Shown here: piece by piece, positions 21,819 to 30,669 of the stretch | Numbering within the stretch: the stretch's first letter is position 1 | Layout of the letters: each line of letters opens with the position of its first letter | Assembly: GCA_045578665.1 (NCBI GenBank) | Contig: JAZNKR010000116.1 | Span: forward strand, 1-32,087 | Length of the DNA stretch: 32,087 nucleotides | Origin: HGM04593 sp045578665 | GTDB lineage: Bacteria > Bacteroidota > Bacteroidia > Bacteroidales > Bacteroidaceae | Direction: 5' to 3' | The notes under the pieces: generated by a model | The model's input: only the letters and a program-made list of their open reading frames with translations | Databases searched by the model: none | Told to the model about the DNA's origin: nothing | Position numbers and translations under genes: made by a program

Positions 21819-24800
21819 TTATGAACGGCGTTTGCGCCAATTGTTGTACTCGTTGTTGAACACACTTTCGTATTTGGCATACTCCTGCCTATAGTCGGCG
21901 CCTCCTTGCTTCAGAATATCTATTGCCATGTTCAACAGACGCAGATTCATGGCAAATTCGCTTGATACAGCGTTGAAGTGGCGTCGGCTCAGTGAGTTGC
22001 ACCATTTCATGTACTCTATCAGTGCGTTTGCCGACTGGTCGACAATCTTCATTGTCTCCTCTTTCTTGCCGAGGCGCATATATGTTTCTGCCATTGAGAG
22101 GGCGCCAAGGTCTGCCTTGTGGGGTACAATGCTGCTTGGAATCACCTTTTCGGCATATTCAAGAACTTCGAGTGCTCTCTTCTCCTCTCCCTCGTCTACA
22201 AGACGTTCGGCAAGCGATGCGAACAACATTCTGTGTGTGTAGACCATACGCTTGGTTGTCTCGTCCATGTAGTAGTCGGGGTTTTCTGCAATGCCACCGA
22301 ATTTGAAGCGGTTCATCACATTGTCGTACATCTTGTTGGAGTCGATGATGTTCTCATACTGTGAACTGTAACCGAGCTGGCGCCAGTTGAAGGGTGTGAT
22401 GCGGTGGGCAAGACCTTCGGTTATGAAGAAGTCCGACAACGATGCAAGGTAGTTCTCCTTTCCTACAGTGCGTGACATGTAGAGAGGACGTTCCCAATTT
22501 GCTTCGGCAAGCATTTCGAGCAACATGAGGTCACCACGGAAAAGCCTGTTGCGTCCCTTGAGTGATATTGCCATATATTCGGGCATGCTGTCGCGATACT
22601 CGTGTGGGATAACCATGCCGGAACGCAATACCGCCTCTTTGTCTATGCGGATATATACAGTATCGGTAGGTATCACATGCATGTTCTTGTCCTTTGAGCG
22701 TACCCAATTTTTCATAATGTTCTTTATCTCAAATGGATTGTCGCCAAGTATCTTTTTGTATTTTTCGGAATCCTGGGCATACAGCGCTTTTACTTTAGCC
22801 TCCATGTCGGGAACTACGTCAATCGATTCGTTGGCATTTCCTGCATAGTCGATGCGCTTCCATGTGATAGGCAACGAGGGAGAATCGTATGCGGGACGGC
22901 GCATCTGGTCGATGTACCAGTCTGTGTGCAGATAGGAGAGGTTGCATACACGTGCATCAGTCCTTACACCCTCTACCTCCTGATTGTACCACAAGGGGAA
23001 GGTGTCGTTGTCGCCGCAGGTGAAGATGACAGGGTTCTTGTCCTGTGAGATTGAATTGAGGTAGTTCTGTCCGAAGTCGCGGCATGCATATCGTCCGCTT
23101 CGGTCGTGGTCGTCCCAGGTCTGTGATACCATCTGCACGGGGACGAGAAGGCATATTGCAGATACCGCTGTGCTTACTGCAACATTCTTCTTCTTTATCA
23201 GCTCAGTGATTGCAGCTACACCCATTCCAATCCATATAGCGAATGCGTAGAACGAACCGGCGAATGCATAGTCGCGTTCACGGGGCTGCATGGGCATCTG
23301 GTTCAGGTAGAGCACGATGGCGATACCTGTCATGAAGAAGAGCATGAACACCACCCAGAATTGGCGCACTCCGGCGTCGCCCTTCTTGCACTGCCAGAAT
23401 ATACCGAGGATTCCGAGGATGAGGGGCAGTGCGAAGAATACGTTGCGTCCCTTGTTCTCTTTGAATTCAGAGGGGAGAAGTTCCTGGTTTCCTACAAGCA
23501 GATTGTCGATGAAACTTATACCTGTTATCCAGTTTCCGCGATCGAGGTCGCCATGTCCCTGGAGGTCGTTCTGTCGTCCGACGAAGTTCCAGAAGAAGTA
23601 TCTCCAGTACATGTAGTTGAGCTGGTAGTTGAGGAAGAAACGGATGTTGTCCCACTGTGTAGGCATCTTTATGTTCATTACTTCGCCGGCAACTTTATAC
23701 TCTACGTTGTAGCCTGTAATCTTGTCGCCGATCCATTGCTCATAGAGATTGGTCTTGGCAAGTCCATACTCTGCGAATTTGCGGTCGTACATACGGGGAA
23801 AGAGCATATTCTGTGCATATACTATTTCGTATTTGTGCCCGAGAAGTTCGTATGAATCCTTTTCGTCGGGTGTGGCTTTCTCCTTGCGACCATATTGTGC
23901 CGCTCCGTCTATTGTTTGGGCACGCCAATTGCCTCTGCCGACATTTATATATTTATATTCCGAACTGTATGCGGGACCGTAGAAGAGAGGGCGTGTGCCG
24001 TATTGCTCGCGACCGAGGTATTCGCCGAGAGTGAATATGTCTTCGGGTGAGTTCTGGTCCATTGGGGTGTTGGCAGCCGAGCGTATCACTATCAGTGCGT
24101 ATGAAGAGTAGCCTATGATGATGAGCAACATGCAGAGCAGCGAGGTGTTGAGCATGCGTGCGTTTATCCAATATTTCTGCTGCACCTTGCGCATGAGAAG
24201 TACTGCAAGCAGGGCAAGCACCACGATTCCTATCAATATGCTCGAGAAACCGTGTCCGTAGAAGGGTATTCCGAGCATGCCTATTGTGGTGAGGAATGAT
24301 GCTATCTGGCGGTTGCGGCTCTTCTCCTTTTCGCTTTCGTATATACCCCAGACAATTGCACCGAGCATCAGCAGTATGTATATGATAACTCCTGTGTTGA
24401 ATGGCATTCCGAGTGTGTTCACAAAGAAGAGTTCGAACCATCCGCCCACTTTAACCACGCCGGGTACGATACCGTAGAGCACTGCCGCCACGAGCACCAT
24501 AGAGAGTATGAGTGCTACGATTGAGCCCTTGAGGTTGGCATTGGGCACCTTCTTGTAGTATGCCACAAGGACAATTGCGGGGATACAGAGAAGGTTCAGG
24601 AGGTGGACACCGATAGAGAGTCCTACGAGGTAGGCTATCAGTATGAGCCATCTGTCGCTGCGTGGGTCGTTTGCAACATCCTCCCATTTGAGTATGAGCC
24701 AGAATACCACTGCCGTGAAGAGTGATGAGTAGCCGTAAACCTCTCCTTCCACTGCGCTGAACCAGTATGTGTCGCTCCATGTATATGCGAGTGCGCCCAC

Positions 24801-25172
24801 AAGTCCCGAACCGATGATGGTTATTGTCTGTGAGGTGGTTATCTCCTCGCCATTTTTTACTATCAGCTTGCGCACAAGGTGAGTGATGCTCCAAAAGAGG
24901 AACATGATGCCTGCGGCACTGAGCACTGCCGACATTATGTTTACCATGAGCGCTACCTTGTCGGGCGATGCAAAGAGCGAGAAAAAGTTTGCAGTGAGCA
25001 TGAAGAAAGGTGCTCCGGGCGGGTGACCTATCTCCAATTTGTTACCTGAGAGAATGAATTCGGGGCAGTCCCAAAAACTTGCTGTGGGCTCTACGGTGAG
25101 GCAGTAGGTCAACGTCGCAACGAAGAAGCATAGCCAGCCGAAGAGGTTGTTTACTCTGTTGTAGCTTTTCAT
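21819..25172 (-). CDS. DUF2723-family GT-C membrane protein (putative protein O-glycosyltransferase)
   Basis: 1117 residues. About a dozen membrane helices are packed in the first 700 residues, followed by a soluble C-terminal region with TPR-like helices (about 1000-1110, AERLVDEGEEKRALEVLEYAEK). The N terminus YCLTVEPTASFWDCPEFI with an acidic residue in the first outer loop, and GHPPGAPFFML, are family hallmarks and typical of GT-C enzymes using lipid-linked sugars. The eukaryotic relative TMEM260 is a protein O-mannosyltransferase, while the bacterial members are poorly characterised. A role in the Bacteroidota general O-glycosylation or another envelope glycan pathway is inferred. It is first in a four-gene operon with a strong promoter. 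Confidence 0.85.
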   Translation of the reverse strand: MKSYNRVNNLFGWLCFFVATLTYCLTVEPTASFWDCPEFILSGNKLEIGHPPGAPFFMLTANFFSLFASPDKVALMVNIMSAVLSAAGIMFLFWSITHLVRKLIVKNGEEITTSQTITIIGSGLVGALAYTWSDTYWFSAVEGEVYGYSSLFTAVVFWLILKWEDVANDPRSDRWLILIAYLVGLSIGVHLLNLLCIPAIVLVAYYKKVPNANLKGSIVALILSMVLVAAVLYGIVPGVVKVGGWFELFFVNTLGMPFNTGVIIYILLMLGAIVWGIYESEKEKSRNRQIASFLTTIGMLGIPFYGHGFSSILIGIVVLALLAVLLMRKVQQKYWINARMLNTSLLCMLLIIIGYSSYALIVIRSAANTPMDQNSPEDIFTLGEYLGREQYGTRPLFYGPAYSSEYKYINVGRGNWRAQTIDGAAQYGRKEKATPDEKDSYELLGHKYEIVYAQNMLFPRMYDRKFAEYGLAKTNLYEQWIGDKITGYNVEYKVAGEVMNIKMPTQWDNIRFFLNYQLNYMYWRYFFWNFVGRQNDLQGHGDLDRGNWITGISFIDNLLVGNQELLPSEFKENKGRNVFFALPLILGILGIFWQCKKGDAGVRQFWVVFMLFFMTGIAIVLYLNQMPMQPRERDYAFAGSFYAFAIWIGMGVAAITELIKKKNVAVSTAVSAICLLVPVQMVSQTWDDHDRSGRYACRDFGQNYLNSISQDKNPVIFTCGDNDTFPLWYNQEVEGVRTDARVCNLSYLHTDWYIDQMRRPAYDSPSLPITWKRIDYAGNANESIDVVPDMEAKVKALYAQDSEKYKKILGDNPFEIKNIMKNWVRSKDKNMHVIPTDTVYIRIDKEAVLRSGMVIPHEYRDSMPEYMAISLKGRNRLFRGDLMLLEMLAEANWERPLYMSRTVGKENYLASLSDFFITEGLAHRITPFNWRQLGYSSQYENIIDSNKMYDNVMNRFKFGGIAENPDYYMDETTKRMVYTHRMLFASLAERLVDEGEEKRALEVLEYAEKVIPSSIVPHKADLGALSMAETYMRLGKKEETMKIVDQSANALIEYMKWCNSLSRRHFNAVSSEFAMNLRLLNMAIDILKQGGADYRQEYAKYESVFNNEYNNWRKRRS

Positions 25173-25282
25173 ATATGGGAGATTCTATAAATTAACTTCA
25201 AATTATTCTTTAGGGTGTTCTATATTATTTCTTTGCAGGGTGCCTGCTCTGCTCGGCACCGGTTCGCTCCACAAAATCTTGG

Positions 25283-25314
25283 CAAAGGTACTTAATAGTG
25301 GCGAGATGAGCAAA
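25283..25314 (-). promoter_or_regulatory. promoter of the DUF2723 operon
   Basis: On the minus strand, TTTG (25314-25311) and TACCTTTG (25290-25283) are separated by exactly 20 bases, an excellent match to the Bacteroidetes primary promoter. The leader would be about 105 bases. Confidence 0.75.
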
Positions 25315-25385
25315 TATTGTTTGTTAAGATACGTTGATATGAGCCTTTTATGCGCGATTTGCCTCGGTGCTGTGCCTGTATAAAT

Positions 25386-25419
25386 GCGTTAGCGGTGCAA
25401 GTACTTGCACCGCTAACGC
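25386..25419 (-). terminator. perfect 34-base palindrome ending the tetR-pseudouridine synthase operon
   Basis: GCGTTAGCGGTGCAAGT (25386-25402) is followed immediately by its exact complement (25403-25419). It lies 17 bases beyond the stop of the pseudouridine synthase gene. The downstream minus-strand sequence ATTTATA is only mildly T-rich. Its position suggests a terminator. Confidence 0.6.
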
Positions 25420-25436
25420 TATGATTTTTGTCGTTT

Positions 25437-26108
25437 TCATTGCTCTTCGAAGCTCTGCCATAATGCCTCCTGTGGAACAGGGGCTGTTATTCTGATGGTC
25501 TCTTTCGATACGGGGTGTATGAATTCTACACTGCGGGCATGCAACGAGATGCTTCCGTCTGGGTTTGAGCGCTTGGCACCGTACTTCAGGTCGCCTTTTA
25601 TGGGGCAGCCTATTGCTGCAAGCTGGCATCTTATCTGGTGGTGGCGTCCTGTGAGCAGCTCCACCTCTATAAGATTATACATGCGTGAGGAGGCTATGAC
25701 CTTGTAGCGCAGTGTCGCTTTTTTTGAGTTCTTCACCTCTTTGTCGTGAGCGAAACTTTTGTTCATCTTTTCGTTGCGCACTATCCAGTGGTTGAGCTCC
25801 TTTTCGGGCTCTGACGGCAACTCTTTTGTTATAGCCCAATATCTTTTGTCTACTTTCCCGTCGCGGAACATCCCGTTGAGCCGTTCAAGTGCCTTGCCGG
25901 TCTTGGCAAAGATGACTATTCCGCTTACGGGGCGGTCGAGACGGTGGGGGAGTCCCACGAATACGTTGCCAGGCTTGTTGTATTTTTCTTTGAGGTATTG
26001 TTTGAGGGTGTCGCACAATGAGGGGTCGCCGGTCTTGTCGCCCTGAACAATTTCGCCTGCCCTTTTGTTTATTATGATTATGTGGTTGTCCTCGTATAGT
26101 ACGTTCAT
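25437..26108 (-). CDS. RluA-family pseudouridine synthase
   Basis: 223 residues. A catalytic domain without an N-terminal S4 domain, typical of the shorter RluA-like group. The catalytic Asp58 lies in PHRLDRPVSG, with ITKELP, the conserved LLTGRHHQIRCQLAAIGCPIxGD segment and a final ISLHARSVEFIHP. It should isomerise uridine to pseudouridine in rRNA or tRNA; the target site cannot be deduced. It starts 13 bases after the stop of the TetR gene and probably shares its promoter. Confidence 0.92.
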   Translation of the reverse strand: MNVLYEDNHIIIINKRAGEIVQGDKTGDPSLCDTLKQYLKEKYNKPGNVFVGLPHRLDRPVSGIVIFAKTGKALERLNGMFRDGKVDKRYWAITKELPSEPEKELNHWIVRNEKMNKSFAHDKEVKNSKKATLRYKVIASSRMYNLIEVELLTGRHHQIRCQLAAIGCPIKGDLKYGAKRSNPDGSISLHARSVEFIHPVSKETIRITAPVPQEALWQSFEEQ

Positions 26109-26121
26109 CGCGTCTGTGTGG

Positions 26122-26715
26122 TTATTTGTTCTGTTTTGCGCCCAATGCGCTGAGTATGATTTTCTCCGAGAAGTTCTTTAAAAATTCTTCGTCCTTGTGC
26201 TTGTTGATGACTCCTTTGATGAAGGGTATCTCGAGCCCGTTGAGACAGAAGTGGAGGAAGCGGGCTGTGAGGTCGGGGCTTTCGACGTTGAATATACCTT
26301 GCTGTTGTCCGTCTGCTATGATGGAACGGAAGAGGGCTATCTCGTGTATGTCGAATGTGCGGCGTATGTGTTCCACTATCCACATGTTGCCGAAGTATTC
26401 CGAGTGGAGTCCGCTGTTGCGGCGCACAATGCTTCGTGTGATTCTGAGTCGCACAAATATAAGCTTGATGAGTTTCTTGTCGGGTGAAATGTTTTCCGAA
26501 GCAACTTTTTTCATGGCAGAGGAGATTTTTTTCATCTCGCTCTCTATGGAGGCTTCAAGCAACTCTTCCTTGCTCTTGAAGTATGTGTAAATTGTTCGGC
26601 GGCTTTTGTTCGAAGCTACGGCAACATCACCTATGGTGGTGCTTTCGATGCCTTGCTGGGCGAACAATCGTCTCGCTACATCTATTATCAATTCTCTTGT
26701 GTCAACTGTAGGCAT
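26122..26715 (-). CDS. TetR/AcrR-family transcriptional regulator
   Basis: 197 residues from ATG 26715; the frame continues upstream to 26805 but that part overlaps the promoter and lacks homology-like features. The N-terminal TetR helix-turn-helix is clear at about 5-55 (IIDVARRLFAQQGIESTTIGDVA, SNKSRRTIYTYFKSKEELL). The helical C-terminal ligand domain shows no recognisable pocket motif. A TGCACA-AG-TGTGCA palindrome in its own promoter region suggests autoregulation. The downstream gene encodes an RNA-modification enzyme, so the physiological signal is obscure. Confidence 0.92.
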   Translation of the reverse strand: MPTVDTRELIIDVARRLFAQQGIESTTIGDVAVASNKSRRTIYTYFKSKEELLEASIESEMKKISSAMKKVASENISPDKKLIKLIFVRLRITRSIVRRNSGLHSEYFGNMWIVEHIRRTFDIHEIALFRSIIADGQQQGIFNVESPDLTARFLHFCLNGLEIPFIKGVINKHKDEEFLKNFSEKIILSALGAKQNK

Positions 26716-26785
26716 TGTTGGATATGTTGTAGTTCTGTTTTGTGGTTTTGAGTTCTCGTTGTTTGAGCCCTCTCGTTGCGAAATG

Positions 26786-26814
26786 CAAATATACGCTTTT
26801 TGCACAAGTGTGCA
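26786..26814 (-). promoter_or_regulatory. tetR promoter box and candidate TetR operator
   Basis: The minus strand has TATATTTG (26793-26786), a full -7 match. Just upstream, at 26801-26814, lies the perfect palindrome TGCACA-AG-TGTGCA in the spacer toward -33. A repressor bound there would block the promoter. The -33 element itself is not clear. Confidence 0.5.
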
Positions 26815-26874
26815 TACTTTTTTGAAAGTAATTATTGTGAACAGATGTTAAATTCGAAAAAAGTGTCTCTGAAA

Positions 26875-26906
26875 TTTGGAGTGTATTGAAAAAAGCTCTA
26901 CCTTTG
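26875..26906 (+). promoter_or_regulatory. promoter of the initiator tRNA gene
   Basis: TTTG (26875-26878) and TACCTTTG (26899-26906) are separated by 20 bases, a full match to the Bacteroidetes primary promoter, ending 21 bases before the tRNA. Confidence 0.75.
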
Positions 26907-26927
26907 CATCAGTTTTGAAAACCGCAT

Positions 26928-26999
26928 CGCGGGGTGGAGCAGTGGTAGCTCGTTGGGCTCATAACCCAAAGGCCGGAGGTTCGATCCCTTCCCCCGCTA
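26928..26999 (+). tRNA. initiator tRNA-fMet (anticodon CAT)
   Basis: A complete cloverleaf can be drawn. The acceptor CGCGGGG pairs with CCCCGCT, leaving the first pair C-T unpaired. The D stem is GAGC/GCTC. The anticodon stem TTGGG/CCCAA surrounds the loop CTCATAA, and the T arm is GGAGG-TTCGATC-CCTTC with one G-T pair. The unpaired position 1:72 and three consecutive G-C pairs beside the anticodon loop are hallmarks of initiator tRNA. The discriminator is A, and CCA is not encoded (CTAAG follows). It stands alone, with its own promoter and terminator. Confidence 0.96.
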
Positions 27000-27010
27000 C
27001 TAAGAGCAAG

Positions 27011-27037
27011 CGCATCACATGAGTGATGCGTTTTTTT
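27011..27037 (+). terminator. terminator of the tRNA gene
   Basis: CGCATCAC (27011-27018), loop ATGA, GTGATGCG (27023-27030) and a run of seven T. Classic rho-independent terminator 12 bases beyond the tRNA. Confidence 0.92.
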
Positions 27038-27123
27038 GTTGTTTATATGCATGTTGAATTATTGGCTGGCTTTGCCTATATCTTGCGTTGTCGCGGGTAT
27101 TCTTGTAACTTGCAAAAAGAAAA

Positions 27124-27156
27124 GAGACCGGGTCAAAAGTGTTTTGGCTCGGTCTC
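27124..27156 (-). terminator. terminator of the GDP-fucose operon
   Basis: Arms GAGACCGGGTCAAAA (27124-27138) and TTTTGGCTCGGTCTC (27142-27156) pair with two G-T wobbles. On the minus strand the stem is followed by TTTTCTTTTT. It lies 30 bases past the manC stop; the A/T-rich flanks make it potentially bidirectional. Confidence 0.85.
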
Positions 27157-27186
27157 CTTCTTTTTGTATTAGTATCTTCTACAGGA

Positions 27187-28527
27187 CTACCATTCCCAGT
27201 CGAAACGTCTGATATCCTCTTCGACAAGTGAATCGCCCATCTGTACCTCTACAATCTGCAGGTCGCTGACAGCCTTTATGGCATGCTTCTGTCCTTTCTT
27301 GATTGCAACGACATCGCCGCGTGAAACACGGCTCATGACACCGTCGAGTACTACAATGCCTTCGCCGTCGACAATTGTCCACACCTCCTGACGGTGCTCG
27401 TGAATCTGATAGCTGATGTAACGACCGCTCTTCAGGTGAAGGACCTTTGTCAGCGACATGTATCCGTCGCTGTATGTGGTGTTGTCGAGCACTCTATAGT
27501 TGCCCCATCTGCGCTCTTCGTACATGGGACGCGGAGAGAGATTGTCTACATAGTTCTTGATATTCTCGCTGCACTCCTTGCCACATACAAGAATACCGTC
27601 GGGGCTGCCTGCCACAACAATGTCTTTCACCCCGTTGCAGAAGACGGGTATGCCAAGTTCGTTTATTACATGAGTGTTCTCTGCCTGCTCACCAAGAACT
27701 GCATTGCCAATGGCGTTTGACGACAGCTCTTCGGTGAGGGAGTTCCATGTACCAAGGTCCTTCCATTTCCCGTCGAAAGGAACAACTGCCACCGACTCGG
27801 CTTTTTCGGCAACCTCGTAGTCGAAACTGATCTTTGGCAGTTCGCCGTAGCGGTTGCGAAGCTCGGTAAACGATGATGCCTTTATATATTTCTCGAGTAT
27901 GGCGACCATGTATCCGAGACGGAATGCAAAGACACCTCCGTTCCATAGGGCGCCCTCGGCGAGAAGCTCCTCGGCACGTTTCGTGTCAGGTTTTTCGGTG
28001 AAACGTTTCACACGAAGTACGCTCTTGCCGGCATCTTCGCCCTTGGGGACAACATATCCGAACTTTGTGGAGGGGTGGGTAGGAGTTATACCCATGAGTA
28101 CCATGTCGGCTGCGTCGTTTTCTACCGCAGCAACCATGTCGGCAATCACATCGAAATATTCTCTCTCCGTGTAGGGGTCGCACGGCATTATCACCACAAC
28201 CTCGTCGTTGCTGCACTCTTTTGCCATCGAAAGATAGCCCGATGCAAGTGCAATGGCGGGGAAAGTGTCTCTACGCTCGGGTTCTGTAACAATATCCACA
28301 TTGTCGCCCAATTGATTGATTATTATATCGTGCTGTGAAGAGTTCGTGGCAATGGTTATCTTGCCCGACAGACGCGACTCGTTTATCTGGCGCACAACGC
28401 GCTGCACCATAGACTCCACGTCGCCCGACGGTGTCTGCAACAGTGGCAGGAACTGCTTCGAACGCGCGTTGTTGGACAACGGCCAGAGACGTTTGCCCGA
28501 ACCTCCCGACAATAATATTATCTGCAT
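27187..28527 (-). CDS. manC: mannose-1-phosphate guanylyltransferase (ManC, with C-terminal cupin)
   Basis: 446 residues. The N-terminal nucleotidyltransferase begins MQIILLSGGSGKRLWPLS (signature GGSGKRLWP) and carries MPCDPY and the FTEKPD motif (about 158-163). The C-terminal cupin (about 340-440; GRYISYQIHEHRQEVWTIVDGEG) is the mannose-6-phosphate isomerase-type domain, so the protein may be bifunctional like other ManC/AlgA enzymes. It makes GDP-mannose, the substrate of Gmd. It is third in the gmd-fcl-manC operon, 25 bases after fcl. Confidence 0.95.
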   Translation of the reverse strand: MQIILLSGGSGKRLWPLSNNARSKQFLPLLQTPSGDVESMVQRVVRQINESRLSGKITIATNSSQHDIIINQLGDNVDIVTEPERRDTFPAIALASGYLSMAKECSNDEVVVIMPCDPYTEREYFDVIADMVAAVENDAADMVLMGITPTHPSTKFGYVVPKGEDAGKSVLRVKRFTEKPDTKRAEELLAEGALWNGGVFAFRLGYMVAILEKYIKASSFTELRNRYGELPKISFDYEVAEKAESVAVVPFDGKWKDLGTWNSLTEELSSNAIGNAVLGEQAENTHVINELGIPVFCNGVKDIVVAGSPDGILVCGKECSENIKNYVDNLSPRPMYEERRWGNYRVLDNTTYSDGYMSLTKVLHLKSGRYISYQIHEHRQEVWTIVDGEGIVVLDGVMSRVSRGDVVAIKKGQKHAIKAVSDLQIVEVQMGDSLVEEDIRRFDWEW

Positions 28528-28552
28528 ATCTGTATGTTTTTATATTCTGTTT

Positions 28553-29494
28553 TTATCTTTCGGCACGCATGGGGTTGTTTAGAAAATCTTCGTATGCTGC
28601 CTTTATTCCATCTTCGAGTTCTGTGCGGTATTTCCATCCCATGGCAGCGCTCTTGGATACGTCGAGCAATTTGCGCGGTGTGCCGTTGGGCTTGGAAGTG
28701 TCCCAAAGTATCTCTCCTTCGTATCCGACAACCTTAGCCACAAGCTCGGTGAGTGCCTTGATTGTGATCTCTTTGCCTGTACCTGCGTTTACAGTCTCGT
28801 TGCCGCTGTAGTTGTTCATCAAGAAGAGACATAGGTCGGCAAGGTCGTCGACATAGAGAAATTCGCGCAACGGGGTGCCGTCGCCCCAGCAGGTTACCGA
28901 CTCTTTGCCCTCGCACTTTGCCTCGTGGAAGCGGCGGATGAGCGCCGGCAACACATGGCTGTGGGTGGGGTGGTAGTTGTCGTTGGGACCATAGAGATTT
29001 GTGGGCATCACACTTATGTAGTCAGTGCCATACTGACGGTTGAGATATTCGCAATACTTCAGTCCCGAAATTTTGGCAAGCGCGTATGCTTCGTTTGTCT
29101 CTTCGAGCGGGGAGGTAAGCAGGCAACTCTCCTTCATGGGTTGCGGTGCAAGGCGCGGATAGATGCACGATGAACCGAGGAAAAGCAGTTTCTTGCAACC
29201 GTTCTGCCATGCTGCATGGATGACGTTCATCTCGAGAATCATATTCTCGTACATGAAGTCGGCAAGGGCATTGCTGTTTGCCACTATTCCGCCCACCTTC
29301 GCAGCTGCCAGGAATACGTATTCTGGTTTCTCCTCTTCGAAGAAGCGTTCAACCTCCTGCTGACGGCAGAGGTCGAGTTCCTTGTGCGTGCGGGTGATGA
29401 TGTTGGTGTAGCCGTTGCGTTGCAGCTCGCGCACTATAGCCGAGCCTACCATTCCGCGATGTCCGGCAACATATATCTTAGCGTTTTTCTCCAT
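28553..29494 (-). CDS. fcl: GDP-L-fucose synthase
   Basis: 313 residues from ATG 29494 (a GTG codon precedes it). Short-chain dehydrogenase/reductase with the NADP-binding motif VAGHRGMVGSAIV (about 9-21). FLGSSCIYP supplies the catalytic serine/cysteine and YALAKISG the catalytic Tyr-Lys pair. It performs the epimerase-reductase step from GDP-4-keto-6-deoxymannose to GDP-L-fucose. It sits 12 bases downstream of gmd. Confidence 0.96.
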   Translation of the reverse strand: MEKNAKIYVAGHRGMVGSAIVRELQRNGYTNIITRTHKELDLCRQQEVERFFEEEKPEYVFLAAAKVGGIVANSNALADFMYENMILEMNVIHAAWQNGCKKLLFLGSSCIYPRLAPQPMKESCLLTSPLEETNEAYALAKISGLKYCEYLNRQYGTDYISVMPTNLYGPNDNYHPTHSHVLPALIRRFHEAKCEGKESVTCWGDGTPLREFLYVDDLADLCLFLMNNYSGNETVNAGTGKEITIKALTELVAKVVGYEGEILWDTSKPNGTPRKLLDVSKSAAMGWKYRTELEDGIKAAYEDFLNNPMRAER

Positions 29495-29506
29495 CACTCT
29501 TTGCTT

Positions 29507-30598
29507 TTATTTTACAATACCTTTTTCGAGATACTCGGCAAGGTTTGTGCGTATGTGTTCTCCTGCGCGTTCTACGGCAACCTTTGCCATATCAGCGTCC
29601 ACCATTATCTTGACCAACTGTTCGAATGTGGTCTTTGTGGGGTTCCATCCGAGTTTTTCGCGCGCTTTTGTGGGGTCGCCCCAAAGGTTCACCACATCGG
29701 TGGGACGGAAGAAGTCGGGCGATACCTCTATAAGCACTTTGCCGGTAGCTTTGTCGATGCCCTTTTCGTCGATGCCTTCACCAACAAATTCGAGCTCTAT
29801 TCCCACATGCTTGAAAGCATGGTAGCAGAATTCGCGCACCGAGTGCTGTTCGCCGGTGGCAATGACAAAGTCTTCGGGTTTGTCGTTCTGCAATATCAGC
29901 CACATGCACTCTACATAGTCTTTGGCATATCCCCAGTCGCGCAGCGACGAAAGGTTGCCGAGATAGAGCTTCTCCTGTTTGCCCTGCTTGATGCGTGCAG
30001 CGGCGAGTGTTATCTTGCGTGTAACGAATGTCTCGCCACGTCGCTCCGACTCGTGGTTGAAGAGGATGCCCGAGCGGCAGTCCATTCCGTATGCCTTGCG
30101 ATACTCCTTCACAATCCAATATCCATAGAGCTTTGCCACTGCATATGGGCTGTAGGGGTGGAAGGGGGTCTCTTCGTTCTGCGGCACCTGCTCCACTTTG
30201 CCATAAAGTTCAGAGGTCGATGCCTGATAGATTCTGCAACTCTCTACAAGACCGCACTGACGGACAGCCTCGAGCACGCGCAGAACACCTGTCGCGTCGA
30301 CATCGGCTGTGAATTCGGGTGCGTCGAAACTTACCTGCACATGGCTTTGTGCTGCAAGGTTGTATATCTCGTCGGGGCGGACAAGACCTATCACTTTAAT
30401 AAGGCTCATGGAGTCGCCCATGTCTGCGTAGTGGAGGTGAAAACGGGGATGACCTTCGAGGTGCGATATGCGCTCTCTGAAGTCGACCGATGAACGGCGT
30501 ATGGTTCCGTGTACTTCGTAGCCTTTTTCCAAAAGGAATTCCGACAAGAAAGAACCATCCTGTCCGGTAACACCGGTTATTAAAGCTGTCTTCGACAT
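29507..30598 (-). CDS. gmd: GDP-mannose 4,6-dehydratase
   Basis: 363 residues from ATG 30598. SDR fold with ALITGVTGQDGSFLSEFLL (NADP-binding glycines 9, 12, 15), the RRSSVDF segment that contacts cofactor, catalytic QASTSELYG and YSPYAVAKLYGYW (Tyr-Lys). It makes GDP-4-keto-6-deoxymannose, the first step of GDP-fucose synthesis. It is first gene of the operon. The frame extends upstream to 30733 but that would cover the promoter box at 30640, so the shorter start is preferred. Confidence 0.97.
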   Translation of the reverse strand: MSKTALITGVTGQDGSFLSEFLLEKGYEVHGTIRRSSVDFRERISHLEGHPRFHLHYADMGDSMSLIKVIGLVRPDEIYNLAAQSHVQVSFDAPEFTADVDATGVLRVLEAVRQCGLVESCRIYQASTSELYGKVEQVPQNEETPFHPYSPYAVAKLYGYWIVKEYRKAYGMDCRSGILFNHESERRGETFVTRKITLAAARIKQGKQEKLYLGNLSSLRDWGYAKDYVECMWLILQNDKPEDFVIATGEQHSVREFCYHAFKHVGIELEFVGEGIDEKGIDKATGKVLIEVSPDFFRPTDVVNLWGDPTKAREKLGWNPTKTTFEQLVKIMVDADMAKVAVERAGEHIRTNLAEYLEKGIVK

Positions 30599-30639
30599 AT
30601 TTATGATTTTTGAGTATACTATGTTGTAACGTAATTCTG

Positions 30640-30669
30640 CAAAGGTAATATATTTTATCCAACTATCAA
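30640..30669 (-). promoter_or_regulatory. promoter of the gmd-fcl-manC operon
   Basis: On the minus strand TACCTTTG (30647-30640) is a full -7 match. TTG (30669-30667, within ATTG) lies 19 bases upstream as a partial -33 element. The leader is about 35 bases. The -33 part lies inside the left arm of the inverted repeat at 30663-30692. Confidence 0.65.

Noticed and set aside
29216..30493. 425-codon open frame on the plus strand
   Set aside because: It is antisense to fcl and gmd, both clearly identified; the translation shows no domain features.
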